Assembly (NCBI GenBank): GCA_002898275.1
Contig: BEIQ01000001.1
Location: 675,899 to 739,898, forward strand
DNA length: 64,000 nucleotides
Direction: 5' to 3'
DNA from: a bacterium HR40
GTDB taxonomy: Bacteria; Pseudomonadota; Alphaproteobacteria; Geminicoccales; Geminicoccaceae
The notes under the pieces are model-generated. The model was not told the origin of the DNA, did not search any database, and saw nothing but the letters and a program-made list of their open reading frames with translations. Each line of letters starts with the position of its first letter. The first letter of the stretch is position 1. A program made the position numbers and the translations under genes. Shown here piece by piece: positions 42,913 to 52,154 of the stretch.

Positions 42913-43934
42913 CTGCCCAGTCCCGGTCCCCAGATGTCGGAAAGGGCGTGACCGAAGGGAAAGGGATCGTCAGGATCGAGGCCGATCTCCTCGCGCGAGA
43001 AGAGAAAGCCCCGGCCGCTTACCCGCGGCAACACCGCCGGCCGGCCACCGACCTCGACGACGCCGAGGAAGTCGACCCGAAAGCGGGTGCCGATGGTCGA
43101 GCGGAACACGAGCGGGTCCCCGGGCTGCGCCTCGCCCCGGGCATACATCGCCGCGAGTCGGGCGGAGGAGCCCGTCCCGCAGGGCGAGCGGTCGAGCCTC
43201 CCCGGGGGCATCACCGTGGCGTTGCGCAGGCCCTCGCTGTCGCGGCCGCAGAACATGAGATAGGCGAGTCCCGCGAGGCCCGGCCGTTCCGGATGCTCGG
43301 GCACATATTGGCGCTGGGCGGCCTGCAACACCTCCATGCCCAGCTCGACGAGACGGCGGGCGTGGGCGGGCGAGATCTCGAGGCCGAGCCGGGTTGGGTC
43401 GAGCAGGGCGTAGAAGACTCCACCGTAGGCGATGTCGATGCGAACCTCGCCCAAGCCCGGCACCGCAACTGGCACATCGAGGGCGTCGACGAAGCTCGGC
43501 GGCATGTCGAGGGCGACCGACCGACAGCGGCCATCCGCGCAGTGAGCTCGAGCGCGCACCAGCCCGGCGGCGGTGTCCAGCACCACCTCGGTCTCGGGTT
43601 CGCGCATCGGTACCATGCCCGTCTCCAATAGCGCCGTGGTCACGCAAATGGCATTGGAGCCGGACATGGCATGACAGCGATCCGGCTGCATCACGATGAA
43701 GCCGACATGGGCGCCGGGCTCGCAGGCCGGCAGCAGCAGGTTGACCGAAGCGTTCGGAGCGCCGCGCGGTTCGAAAAGACAGAACCGTCGCAGACTGTCG
43801 TCGACCTCCTCGAGGTAACGCAGCTTCTCGAGCATGCTCCGCCCGGGAACGTCGAGGACACCACCGTAGAGCACACGGCCGATCTCGCCCTCGGCATGGA
43901 CGCCCAACAGCGATAGGGTGCGAACCCAGCGCAT
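42909..43934 (-). CDS. Proline racemase family, probable trans-3-hydroxyproline dehydratase or 4-hydroxyproline epimerase
   Basis: This 341-residue protein has the proline racemase fold in two halves. In the first active-site position the usual MCGH is MSGS (Ser91) within HAMSGSNAICVTTALLETG. The second cysteine is kept as Cys253 in DRSPCGTGSSARLA. Ser/Cys members of this family are 4-hydroxyproline epimerases or trans-3-hydroxy-L-proline dehydratases rather than proline racemases. The start ATG 43934 has GAGG eight bases upstream. It is the first gene of the pair with the M28 peptidase. Confidence 0.85.
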   Translation of the reverse strand: MRWVRTLSLLGVHAEGEIGRVLYGGVLDVPGRSMLEKLRYLEEVDDSLRRFCLFEPRGAPNASVNLLLPACEPGAHVGFIVMQPDRCHAMSGSNAICVTTALLETGMVPMREPETEVVLDTAAGLVRARAHCADGRCRSVALDMPPSFVDALDVPVAVPGLGEVRIDIAYGGVFYALLDPTRLGLEISPAHARRLVELGMEVLQAAQRQYVPEHPERPGLAGLAYLMFCGRDSEGLRNATVMPPGRLDRSPCGTGSSARLAAMYARGEAQPGDPLVFRSTIGTRFRVDFLGVVEVGGRPAVLPRVSGRGFLFSREEIGLDPDDPFPFGHALSDIWGPGLGR

Positions 43935-44513
43935 CGGCGAAGCCTCTTTCGCTCGAACACACTCTCTCTTGCCAGAGCCCGAGGCTGCAGCGCAACGTGC
44001 CATGTCGACCTTCGCCCCCCTCCATGCTGGTCGGTGGGGCAGCTCGCGCGGCTGCGGAGATCGCTGACGGCGAGCCCATCGAGGGCGATCCGGCACGACC
44101 GGATGGAACGCCGAGAGACCGGCGGTCCCAGCGCGCCAGAAAGGGACGAACCGGTCTTCGAGGACGGAGGCGCTGCGGTCGACGGATGGGGCGCTCGGCG
44201 GCGATTCCAGCCGGGTCGGGTGGAGCCGACGCGAACCTCGGCTGCCGCCCGGCCTCGCCTCCGTCCCTTGTTCTGGGGAGGAAAGAGCCGGGACGGGCCG
44301 GCCCGCCCGCCCCCTCCGCGCTCGCCCCCGTGGACCGAGGTGCGCGGACGAGGGCGTCGGGTCTGCGCACGGCAGCGGACTGCCAGCGTGGCCAGCCGGC
44401 CACGGATCGAGATCTCGAGGCCGGTATCACCAGCGGGTCTCTAGATCGGTGGATGACGCTTCACCTAAAGGTTGCGCGCGTTTCCACCATCGTCGGTTCA
44501 CGGGAGTCCATCC
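43935..44513. other. 579-bp divergent intergenic region
   Basis: This separates the proline racemase-family gene and the FadL-type gene. Open frames on both strands are Arg/Gly/Pro-rich without motifs. I see no RNA gene and no clear promoter. Confidence 0.5.
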
Positions 44514-45848
44514 ATGCGCAACCTCCGGATCCCGCTCGTCGCCACTGGGTTCGCGGCGCTGGCTCCCACCCTGCCGGCGCCGGAGGCTTGCGCCGCGGGA
44601 TTCTTCATCCGCGAACAGTCGACCTCCGCTCTCGGCACCGCCTTTGCCGGGGTCACCGCCGCCGCCGAAGATCCGAGCCATATGTATTTCAACCCGGCGG
44701 CCCTCGGCTTCCAGGAAGGGGTGCAGGCGCAGGCGGCAGCGAGCGTGATTCTGCCGCGGGCGAGGCTCGAGGAAGCCACCGCCAGCACCGCCGGCGGCGG
44801 GCCGATTGCCGGTCGAACGGAGAAAGGCGATATCGCCGAAGATGCCGCGGTGCCGGCCATCTACGGCAGCTGGCAGCTGTCGGAGGCCTGGCATCTGGGG
44901 CTGGGGGTGAATGCGCCGTTCGGTCTCAGCACCCAGTATCCCGACGATTGGGTCGGACGCTATCACGGCATCGATTCGACGCTTCGGACCTTGAACGTCA
45001 ATCCCGCCGTCGCCTTCCGGCCGATCCCCGGGCTGGCGGTCGGGTTCGGGATCCAGATCCAATATGCGGAGGCCGAGCTCTCGAGTGCCATCGACTTCGG
45101 CACGCTCGCGGGCGGGACGAGCAACCCGCTCACCGATGGCAAGGTCCGGCTCGACGGCAACGACTGGGGATGGGGGGTCACCTTCGGGATCGTCGGCGAC
45201 ATCACCGCTTCGACCCGCCTCGGTTTCGCTTGGCGTTCCAAAGTCGAACACACGCTCGTCGGTGACGCCGACTTCACCTTCGATTCGGCCGGCCTCGGGG
45301 CGATCATTTCGGGGTTGACGGGTGCCTTCGTCGATACCGGGGCCAAGGCCGAGCTCACGACACCGGAGAGCTTCTCCTTCGGTTTCGTGCAGAAGCTCAC
45401 CGACACGCTCGATGTGCGCGGCGAGGCCGCCTTCATGCGCTGGAGCCGCTTCCAGGAGCTCAGGGTCGAGTTCGACAATCCGGCCCAACCCGATAGCGTC
45501 ACCGACGAGTTCTGGAAGGACAGCTGGTTCTTCGCGCTCGGTACCAGCTGGCGACCGTGGCCCGGGTTGACCCTGCGCGCCGGGGTGGCCTACGACCAGA
45601 GTCCCGTGCGCGCACGTTACCGCACACCGCGCATTCCCGACAACGATCGCAGCTGGGTCGCCCTCGGTGTGAGCTGGGAGCCGATTGCCGGCGTGTCGCT
45701 CGAAGCCGGCTACACCCATATATTCGTCGAGGACTCGGATGTCCGCCTCACCGCCACGGGTACCGGCAATCTGGCGCGTGGCAATCTCGCGGCCCGCTAC
45801 GAAAACGGCATCGACATCGTGACGCTCGGGGCGCGGTTGCGTTTTTGA
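44514..45848 (+). CDS. FadL/OmpP1-family outer-membrane transport protein
   Basis: This 444-residue protein has a signal peptide (IPLVATGFAALAPTLPAPEACA) and mature N terminus AGFFIREQSTSALGTAFAGVTA, the hatch start typical of FadL, followed by DPSHMYFNPAAL. The rest is a beta barrel of alternating hydrophobic residues and ends in Phe, the outer-membrane insertion signal. FadL-type channels import fatty acids or other hydrophobic compounds, including aromatics; the substrate is unknown. Confidence 0.93.
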   Translation: MRNLRIPLVATGFAALAPTLPAPEACAAGFFIREQSTSALGTAFAGVTAAAEDPSHMYFNPAALGFQEGVQAQAAASVILPRARLEEATASTAGGGPIAGRTEKGDIAEDAAVPAIYGSWQLSEAWHLGLGVNAPFGLSTQYPDDWVGRYHGIDSTLRTLNVNPAVAFRPIPGLAVGFGIQIQYAEAELSSAIDFGTLAGGTSNPLTDGKVRLDGNDWGWGVTFGIVGDITASTRLGFAWRSKVEHTLVGDADFTFDSAGLGAIISGLTGAFVDTGAKAELTTPESFSFGFVQKLTDTLDVRGEAAFMRWSRFQELRVEFDNPAQPDSVTDEFWKDSWFFALGTSWRPWPGLTLRAGVAYDQSPVRARYRTPRIPDNDRSWVALGVSWEPIAGVSLEAGYTHIFVEDSDVRLTATGTGNLARGNLAARYENGIDIVTLGARLRF

Positions 45849-45895
45849 GGCAGGGCTGTCGGACTCCATCGGGCAGGGCGGGCCGACCGCCCGCA

Positions 45896-45924
45896 TTGAC
45901 CGGGGGCGAGCGCGGGGCTAACTT
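45896..45924 (+). promoter_or_regulatory. Promoter of the DUF177-plsX-fabH-ihfA-merR operon
   Basis: TTGACC (45896-45901) and TAACTT (45919-45924) are 17 bp apart. Predicted start is near 45931, leaving a 73-base leader before the DUF177 gene. A small GGGCGG/CCGCCC hairpin just upstream (45876-45892) may end the FadL-type gene. Confidence 0.6.
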
Positions 45925-46003
45925 CCGGTATCGCCGGCCTGCGAGGGGTACGGGGATCGGGAGAAGGCCTTCGATCCGCCACCGCGGGGCCGAGAGCGGA
46001 GCC

Positions 46004-46537
46004 ATGGTCGAACGACGCGAATTCTCCCGTCTGCTCGAGCTCAGTGAGCTCGTCCACGGCAGCTTGCCCTTCGATATCCGCGCCGAACCGCAGGAGCGCG
46101 AAGCGGTCGCTCGCCGTCTCGAGATTCCCGCGATCGCGCGGCTGCGGGCGGAAGGTGTGGTGGAAGGGGCGGGCAGTGGGGTCGTTCGCGTTCGCGGCCG
46201 GCTCGAAGCGGATGTGACGCAGCAGTGCGTGGTGACGCTCGAGCCGGTGCCCAACACCGTCACGGCCCGTTTCGAGCGGCTGTTCGTCCGGGACGGTCGG
46301 GCGGTGTCGGCGGTAGTGGTCGACCCTGAGGCGCCCGACCTCGAACCCTTGCCAGCTGCGGGGCTGGACATCGGGGAGATCGTGGTCGAAGAGTTGGCTC
46401 TCGCGCTCGAGCCTTATCCGCGGGGCCCGGGGGCCGACGCCTTCCTCGCCCGCTACGCCGGCGGTGGCGAACCAGGGGAGGGAGAGGACGAGTCCGGTCC
46501 GTTCGCACGGCTGGCACGCGCGCGCCCTAAGGGCTGA
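46004..46537 (+). CDS. YceD/DUF177 family protein
   Basis: This 177-residue protein contains VRGRLEADVTQQCVVTLEPV and GLDIGEIVVEELALALEPYPR, the hallmarks of DUF177/YceD. Family members lie upstream of rpmF or plsX in many bacteria and have been linked to 23S rRNA processing. Here it leads the plsX-fabH-ihfA-merR set. The ATG at 46004 follows the predicted promoter. The tail is acidic. Confidence 0.9.
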   Translation: MVERREFSRLLELSELVHGSLPFDIRAEPQEREAVARRLEIPAIARLRAEGVVEGAGSGVVRVRGRLEADVTQQCVVTLEPVPNTVTARFERLFVRDGRAVSAVVVDPEAPDLEPLPAAGLDIGEIVVEELALALEPYPRGPGADAFLARYAGGGEPGEGEDESGPFARLARARPKG

Positions 46538-46604
46538 CTGGCATGTCCGGACTCGTCTTCGGGCGGTCGCCGGGTTTCTCGAGGGATGGCTCCGGGATAG
46601 CGCC

Positions 46605-47645
46605 ATGGGAATGACGATTGCGCTGGACGCCATGGGCGGTGACCGCGCGCCCGGGATTGTCGTCGATGGCGCCGCGCTCGCTCTGCGAGAGAGACCGGAT
46701 CTGCGCTTTTTGCTGATCGGGGATCGAGCGCGCATCGAACCGTTGCTCGTCCGGCATCGCCGCCTGTCGGCAGCGGTCGAGCTGGTCCACACGTCCGAGG
46801 CCGTGGCCGCCGACGCCAAGCCGTCGCTCGCCCTGCGCCAGGGTCGGCAGAGCAGTATGCGGCTCGCCATCGATGCGGTGAAGGACGGACGGGCGGCGGC
46901 TGCGGTTTCAGCCGGCAACACCGGCGCGCTCATGGCGATGAGCAAGTTCGTTCTCAAAACCCTCCCCGGCATCGACCGACCGGCGATTGCCGCGGTGGTC
47001 CCTGCCCGGCGACGGCCGGTCGTCATGTTGGATCTCGGCGCCAACGTCGATTGCACGGCCCAGCACTTGTTCGAATTCGCCGTCATGGGCGAGGCCTACG
47101 CACGTGCCGCGCTCGGAGTCGATCGACCCTCGGTCGGTCTGCTCAATGTCGGCACCGAGGACATCAAGGGTCACGAGGCGGTGCGCGATGCTGCCGCCCT
47201 CATCCGCGACAGCGGACTCGGTATCGACTACCGAGGCTTCGTCGAGGGCACCGACATTCCCGAGGGCACGGTGGACGTGGTCGTGACCGATGGCTTTACC
47301 GGCAATGTCGCGCTGAAGGTGGCGGAAGGGGCGGTCCGCCTCATGGCATCCAGTCTGGGCGACGCGTTTCGCGCGAGTCTGCGGGCGAAGCTCGGTTATC
47401 TCTTCGTCTCGCCAGCCCTCCGTGCGCTCCGCCAGCGCTTCGATCCGCGGCTCTACAATGGAGCGATGTTCGTCGGGCTCGCCGGGATCGTGGTCAAGAG
47501 CCATGGCGGCACCGATGCGATCGGCTTTTCCCATGCCATCGGATCGGCGGTGCGGCTGGTGGAAGAGGGGACCAACGATCGAATCACCGCGGAAATGCGC
47601 AAGATTGCGAGTCCCGGTCCGCAGCTCGTGGCGGCCTCGTCGTGA
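46605..47645 (+). CDS. plsX: Phosphate acyltransferase PlsX
   Basis: PlsX (346 residues) makes acyl-phosphate from acyl-ACP for phospholipid synthesis. [16 protein letters not shown] at the N terminus, [39 protein letters not shown] and [13 protein letters not shown] are all characteristic. The start is ATG 46605; a second ATG lies six bases later. The stop overlaps fabH (GTGA). Confidence 0.97.
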   Translation: MGMTIALDAMGGDRAPGIVVDGAALALRERPDLRFLLIGDRARIEPLLVRHRRLSAAVELVHTSEAVAADAKPSLALRQGRQSSMRLAIDAVKDGRAAAAVSAGNTGALMAMSKFVLKTLPGIDRPAIAAVVPARRRPVVMLDLGANVDCTAQHLFEFAVMGEAYARAALGVDRPSVGLLNVGTEDIKGHEAVRDAAALIRDSGLGIDYRGFVEGTDIPEGTVDVVVTDGFTGNVALKVAEGAVRLMASSLGDAFRASLRAKLGYLFVSPALRALRQRFDPRLYNGAMFVGLAGIVVKSHGGTDAIGFSHAIGSAVRLVEEGTNDRITAEMRKIASPGPQLVAASS

Positions 47646-48622
47646 ATCGGCGGCTTCGGGCGCGCGTGCTGGCAGTGGCCGGCTATTTGCCGGCGCGCAC
47701 CGTCACCAACGACGAGCTCGCTGAACGGGTCGACACCTCCGACGCCTGGATCCGCGAGCGGACCGGCATTCGCGAGCGGCGGATCGCGGCACCCGGCGAA
47801 CTCACCTCCGACCTAGCGGCGGAAGCCGGCCGTCGGGCCCTGGAGCGGGCCGGACGCCATCCCTCGGACGTGGACCTGGTGCTGGTCGCCACTTCGACAC
47901 CGGACAACACCTTTCCGGCGACCGCCACCGCCGTCCAGCGCAAGCTCGGGATCGGCCAGGGAGCCGCTTTCGACCTGCAGGCGGTGTGCGCCGGCTTTGT
48001 CTACGCGCTGGCGACGGCCGACTCGCTGATCCGCAGCGGCTTGGCGCGCTGCGCCTTGGTGATCGGAGCGGAGACGTTCTCCCGCATCCTCGACTGGCGA
48101 GACCGTTCGACCTGCGTGCTGTTCGGTGACGGCGCCGGGGCTCTCCTGCTCGCAGCCGAGGAGCAGACGGGGACCATCCTGGATCGCGGCGTGCTGGCCG
48201 CCCGTCTGCTCGCCGACGGTCGGCACTATGAGGAGCTCTATGTGGACGGTGGTCCGTCCTCGACCGGAACCGTGGGCCATCTGCGCATGAACGGGCGGGA
48301 GGTGTTCCGACACGCGGTCGGGGCGCTCGCTGGCAGTGCCCGCGAGGTGCTCGAGGCAGTCGGACTGTCTCCCGTCGACCTCGACCTGTTCGTGCCCCAC
48401 CAGGCGAATTTGCGGATCATCGACGCAGTGGCCAAGCGGCTCGGCCTGGACGAGCGGCAGGTGATGGTCACCGTGGATCGGCACGCCAATACCTCGGCCG
48501 CCTCCATCCCCCTCGCTCTCGACCAGGCGGTGGCGGATGGCCGGCTCGAGCCCGGCATGCTCGTGCTCTTGTCGGCCATCGGCGGCGGCTTCGCCTGGGG
48601 CAGCGTGCTCCTCCGCTGGTAG
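47642..48622 (+). CDS. fabH: 3-oxoacyl-[ACP] synthase III
   Basis: FabH (326 residues) starts fatty-acid elongation by condensing acetyl-CoA with malonyl-ACP. The catalytic triad is visible as Cys116 ([12 protein letters not shown]), His in [11 protein letters not shown] and Asn in [27 protein letters not shown] near the N terminus and the terminal [13 protein letters not shown] are typical. The GTG start is coupled to plsX. Confidence 0.97.
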   Translation: MNRRLRARVLAVAGYLPARTVTNDELAERVDTSDAWIRERTGIRERRIAAPGELTSDLAAEAGRRALERAGRHPSDVDLVLVATSTPDNTFPATATAVQRKLGIGQGAAFDLQAVCAGFVYALATADSLIRSGLARCALVIGAETFSRILDWRDRSTCVLFGDGAGALLLAAEEQTGTILDRGVLAARLLADGRHYEELYVDGGPSSTGTVGHLRMNGREVFRHAVGALAGSAREVLEAVGLSPVDLDLFVPHQANLRIIDAVAKRLGLDERQVMVTVDRHANTSAASIPLALDQAVADGRLEPGMLVLLSAIGGGFAWGSVLLRW

Positions 48623-48689
48623 GCGCAGAGGTTGACCGAACCCCCTGCCACACTTACGCTTTCGTCCCAGCATGGGCAGGGGGACGGCG

Positions 48690-48989
48690 ATGACCGGACG
48701 CACGGTGACGCGAGCCCAGCTCGCCGAGGCCATCTATCAGGAAGTGGGGCTCTCGCGGAGCGAGTCGGCGGAGCTGGTCGATCGCATCCTCGAGGAGATG
48801 TCGCGGTCACTGGTCGAGGAAGGGATCGTCAAGATCTCCAGCTTTGGCACTTTCGTCGTGCGCGAGAAGGGCCGACGGGTGGGGCGCAATCCCAAGACCG
48901 GCGAGGAGGTCCCGATCGAACCGCGGCGGGTGCTGGTGTTCCGGCCCTCGCAGGGGCTGCGCGAGCGTCTGGACGGTGAGCGGCAGTGA
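48690..48989 (+). CDS. ihfA: Integration host factor subunit alpha
   Basis: IHF-alpha (99 residues) is a DNA-bending protein. [42 protein letters not shown], and [23 protein letters not shown] are diagnostic, the last containing the beta-arm with the intercalating Pro. IHF often assists sigma-54 promoters, two candidates of which lie in this window. An ATG at 48672 is an alternative start. The stop overlaps merR (GTGA). Confidence 0.96.
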   Translation: MTGRTVTRAQLAEAIYQEVGLSRSESAELVDRILEEMSRSLVEEGIVKISSFGTFVVREKGRRVGRNPKTGEEVPIEPRRVLVFRPSQGLRERLDGERQ

Positions 48990-49414
48990 CGGTCGAGGAT
49001 CTCGACCCGGATTCTGGACGACCGAGCAAATCCCCGACAGCCTTCCGTACGATCAGCGAAGTGGCGGAAGAACTCGGGGTCCAACCGCATGTCCTGCGGT
49101 TCTGGGAAAGCAAATTCCCCCAGGTCCGTCCCCTCAAGCGGGCGGGTGGGCGTCGCTACTATCGCCCGGAGGATGTCGAGGCCCTGCGCACCATCCGCAG
49201 TCTCCTGCACGAACAGGGTTATACCATCAAGGGCGCCCAGAAGGTCCTGCGGGCACGGCGGCGGGCGGAGGCGACAGCGGTCGTCGAGGAGGGCGAACGG
49301 ACTCGCAACGCCAATCCGATGGCGGAGGACGCCGCGCTCCGCCGCGCGCTCGCGGAGCTCGCCCAGGAGCTGCGGCAGGCGGCGGAGCGTCTCGCCCGGC
49401 TGCTCGCCGGCTGA
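48986..49414 (+). CDS. MerR-family regulator
   Basis: This 142-residue protein has the MerR DNA-binding domain: [46 protein letters not shown] short helical C-terminal part lacks the cysteines of metal sensors. In alphaproteobacteria this gene regularly follows ihfA. It may be a heat-shock or DNA-architecture regulator; no ligand can be inferred. Confidence 0.92.
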   Translation: MTVEDLDPDSGRPSKSPTAFRTISEVAEELGVQPHVLRFWESKFPQVRPLKRAGGRRYYRPEDVEALRTIRSLLHEQGYTIKGAQKVLRARRRAEATAVVEEGERTRNANPMAEDAALRRALAELAQELRQAAERLARLLAG

Positions 49415-49423
49415 GGCGCGGCT

Positions 49424-49603
49424 TTAGGCGGTGCGCGCCGGACGCGGTGCCGGAGCGATGTGCAGCCGGCGGCGCAGCGCCTGGACGAGCCGCTTCAGCT
49501 GGGTGGCCAGCCAAGCTGCCCGCAGCGCACTCGCGCGCCGCATCGCCTCGCGCACATCGACCGGCGCGACGCCCTGGCGGATCGGTTCGCGCAGTTCGGC
49601 CAT
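49424..49603 (-). CDS. Small basic protein of unknown function
   Basis: A 59-codon frame starts MAELREPIRQGVAPVDVREA with GGGAG seven bases upstream of the ATG. It continues as an Arg/Leu-rich amphipathic helix (ALRAAWLATQLKRLVQALRR). Codon use looks like the neighbours. The pattern suits a small membrane-associated helical protein, but I do not recognise a family. It is convergent with merR. Confidence 0.55.
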   Translation of the reverse strand: MAELREPIRQGVAPVDVREAMRRASALRAAWLATQLKRLVQALRRRLHIAPAPRPARTA

Positions 49604-49757
49604 GGCATGTCTCCCATCATCACGGAGGTTCGTCTCCGCATGCGAAGATGGGCGCAGGGTGGGCGGACAGAACGGACGCCAGCGAATGGCAGCCATGCAG
49701 CGAGCGAACAGTTGCCGAACATGCGGCGGCTCGCTTCTCCCTTCCTCCTTCCGGCGC

Positions 49758-49786
49758 TTGACAGGATCGGACTCTGGCCATACCTG
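49758..49786 (+). promoter_or_regulatory. Promoter of tRNA-Val
   Basis: A perfect TTGACA (49758-49763) is followed after 17 bp by TACCTG (49781-49786). The predicted start is within a few bases of the tRNA 5' end. The -10 is weak, as is often seen for GC-rich stable-RNA promoters. It may also read into rpsT. Confidence 0.6.
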
Positions 49787-49797
49787 CGCAGCGTCAC

Positions 49798-49872
49798 GGG
49801 CGCTTAGCTCAGCGGTAGAGCACCGTCTTCACACGGCGGGGGTCGGTGGTTCGATCCCACCAGCGCCCACCA
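49798..49872 (+). tRNA. tRNA-Val (CAC)
   Basis: A full cloverleaf begins GGGCGCTTAGCTCAGCGGTA. The anticodon loop is TTCACAC, anticodon CAC. The T arm has GGTTCGATCCC, the acceptor closes with AGCGCCC and discriminator A, and CCA is encoded. Confidence 0.97.
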
Positions 49873-49993
49873 TTTCGACAGGTCGTCGGCAGCGGCGCGA
49901 TGGCCCGGTGGTCGCGCGCCGCGCCGCGTGTCGGCGACGCCGGTCGGCTCCCGCTTTGGGGGCAACGGGACCACAAGGAGCGAGAGGACGTTC

Positions 49994-50281
49994 GTGGCAC
50001 ACACCCGATCCGCCAAGAAGCGCATCCGCCAGACCCTGAAGCGGACGCTGCGGAACAAGAGCCGCAAGAGCCGCATCCGGACCTTCGTGCGCAAGGTCGA
50101 GGAGGCGATCGCCAACGGTGACTACGAGGCGGCCCGCGCCGCTTTCGTCCATGCCGAAAGCGAGTTGCGCCGCGGCGTCAGCAAGGGCGTGCTGCACATC
50201 AACACCGCTGCCCGCAAGATCTCGCGGCTCGCCCGCAAGGTGAAGGCGCTGCAACCACAACAGCCGGCGCCAGCGAACTGA
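49994..50281 (+). CDS. rpsT: 30S ribosomal protein S20
   Basis: S20 (95 residues) binds 16S r[38 protein letters not shown] is the family start, with the usual high Lys/Arg content, and [19 protein letters not shown] follows. The GTG at 49994 corresponds to the normal N terminus (MANTxSAKKR). Position directly upstream of dnaA is the alphaproteobacterial arrangement. Confidence 0.97.
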   Translation: MAHTRSAKKRIRQTLKRTLRNKSRKSRIRTFVRKVEEAIANGDYEAARAAFVHAESELRRGVSKGVLHINTAARKISRLARKVKALQPQQPAPAN

Positions 50282-50307
50282 ACGCCGTCGATGCCACAGC
50301 GTGACGG

Positions 50308-50327
50308 CGACCGCCCTCGGGCGGTCG
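50308..50327 (+). terminator. Terminator after rpsT
   Basis: CGACCGCC and GGCGGTCG pair perfectly with a CTCG loop, followed by TCGTCGTTTC. It lies 26 bp after the rpsT stop and separates it from dnaA. Confidence 0.7.
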
Positions 50328-50649
50328 TCGTCGTTTCGGGAGTCCTCTGCCGGCGATGACGGCGGATCGACGGGGTGCGCCGAGATTTCAACTACTGGGT
50401 GAAAACCGGCGTTCACCGTTCGATCCTCTTGCCAGTGCGAGAGGCCCTCGTTAGCCTCCGCAATCGGTCGCTAGGGCCCGTTCCGAGGAGGCGAACGGCC
50501 CTTTGGCCGGATCCGCAAGACGGCGAGCCCGAGAGTCCCGGCTGCGTGCCGCGGGGGTGTCCCGTGTCGCAAGAGTGGGACTCGTGCCGGGACCCGGGCA
50601 GATGGCGAGACTAGGGCAGGAGGTGGGTGGGGTGCGACCTGAGGTCGGC
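50328..50649 (+). promoter_or_regulatory. dnaA leader region
   Basis: This 322-bp stretch should carry the dnaA promoter. A possible pair is TTGCCA (50429-50434) and TAGCCT (50452-50457), 17 bp apart. No DnaA box (TTATNCACA) was found, so this is not evidently oriC. The dnaA frame is open upstream of the chosen start but not conserved. Confidence 0.4.
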
Positions 50650-52041
50650 ATGACGTCTCTAGGCGACGAACTCCGCGAGCAATGGGGCCGCATCCAGCGG
50701 ATGCTCAGGGCGGAATTCGGGGAAACGGCCTACCGCACGTGGCTCAGGCCCCTGGATCTGGGCGGGCTCGAGGGGGATCGGGTCGTGATCACCGTCCCCA
50801 CCCAGTTCATGCGCGACTGGATCGTCAGCCATTACGCCGACCGCATCCGCCTGCTCTGGGCGGAGGTGAACCCAGCGGTGCGCTCGATCGCCCTCAGTGT
50901 GCGCCCTCCGCAACTGCGCAACGCCGCTCGCACCACGGCGCCGCTGACCGATGCCGGGCCCGCACCGGCCGCGGAAGGGGCGGGCGAACGCGCGAGCGAG
51001 GGTGCTGGGCTCGACGAGCTCGGTGCACCGCTCGATCCGCGCTTCACCTTCGAGACCTTCGTCGTCGGCAAGCCCAACGAATTCGCGGTCGCCGCCGCCG
51101 AGCGGGTGGCGATGTCGTCGACCCCGCCCTTCAACCCGCTCTTCCTCTACGGTGGCGTCGGGCTGGGCAAAACCCATCTCATGCACGCCATCGGCTGGCG
51201 CATTCGGCAGCGCGACCCCTCCCGGCGCGTCGTCTACCTCTCGGCCGAGAAGTTCATGTACCAGTTCGTGCGCGCCCTGCGCATGCACGATACCATGAGC
51301 TTCAAGGAGCTCTTCCGCTCGGTCGACGTGCTGATGGTCGATGACGTCCAGTTCATCGGCGACAAGAACAGCACCCAGGAAGAGTTTTTCCACACCTTCA
51401 ATGCCCTCGTCGATCGCGGCCGGCAGATCGTGATCTCCGCCGACCGAAGCCCTGCCGACCTTTCCGGGCTCGAGGAGCGGGTGCGCTCGCGTCTTGGCTG
51501 GGGTCTCGTGGCCGACATCCATCCCACCACCTACGAGCTCCGCCTCGGCATCCTCGAGAGCAAGGCCGAGCGGCTCGGTGTCGAAGTGCCGCGACCGGTG
51601 CTGGAGTTCCTGGCCGAGCGCATCACCTCGAACGTGCGGGAGCTCGAAGGCGCGCTCAACCGCATCGTTCACCACGCGAGCTTCAGCGGTCGGCCGATGT
51701 CGGTGGAGATGGCGCAGGAGGTGCTGCGCGACCTTTTGCGCGCGCACGAACGGCGGGTGACCATCGACGAGATCCAGAAAGTGGTGGTCGAGCACTACGG
51801 CCTCCGGCTCACCGACATGACCTCGGCTCGCCGGGCCCGAGCGGTCGCCCGGCCGCGCCAGGTGGCGATGTATCTCGCGAAAATCCTCACCACCCGTTCG
51901 CTTCCCGAGATCGGTCGCAAGTTCGGTGGCCGCGACCACACGACGGTGATGCATGCCATCCGGCAGATCGAGCGGCTCAAGGACGAGGATCCCCAGCTCG
52001 CCGCCGATCTCGAGGCATTGCGCCGCCGACTCAAGGGTTGA
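50650..52041 (+). CDS. dnaA: Chromosomal replication initiator protein DnaA
   Basis: DnaA (463 residues) has domain I (RIQRMLRAEFGETAYRTWLRPL), a variable linker, the AAA+ domain with YGGVGLGKTHLMHAIG and LMVDDVQFIGDKNSTQEEFFHTFN, and the DNA-binding domain IV with VARPRQVAMYLAKILTTRSLPEIG and GGRDHTTVMHAIRQIE. ATG 50650 is chosen because it gives the standard N terminus. It is followed by dnaN after 113 bp. Confidence 0.97.
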   Translation: MTSLGDELREQWGRIQRMLRAEFGETAYRTWLRPLDLGGLEGDRVVITVPTQFMRDWIVSHYADRIRLLWAEVNPAVRSIALSVRPPQLRNAARTTAPLTDAGPAPAAEGAGERASEGAGLDELGAPLDPRFTFETFVVGKPNEFAVAAAERVAMSSTPPFNPLFLYGGVGLGKTHLMHAIGWRIRQRDPSRRVVYLSAEKFMYQFVRALRMHDTMSFKELFRSVDVLMVDDVQFIGDKNSTQEEFFHTFNALVDRGRQIVISADRSPADLSGLEERVRSRLGWGLVADIHPTTYELRLGILESKAERLGVEVPRPVLEFLAERITSNVRELEGALNRIVHHASFSGRPMSVEMAQEVLRDLLRAHERRVTIDEIQKVVVEHYGLRLTDMTSARRARAVARPRQVAMYLAKILTTRSLPEIGRKFGGRDHTTVMHAIRQIERLKDEDPQLAADLEALRRRLKG

Positions 52042-52154
52042 GGTCGAAGAGGGACTCCCCAAGGCGTGCAAATCTGCTAGCGTGCCGGCCCCGGCGAGGG
52101 CTGCCGGGGGGCCGCAGGACGGCCGCCGGTTCGCGATCGGGATTCGGACCAGCC

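Noticed and set aside
43935-44513. Short open frames between the proline racemase-family gene and the FadL-type gene
   Set aside because: Arg/Gly/Pro-rich translations without ribosome-binding sites or recognisable motifs.
50282-50649. Possible replication origin next to dnaA
   Set aside because: No TTATNCACA-type DnaA box or AT-rich unwinding stretch was found. Alphaproteobacterial origins often lie away from dnaA.
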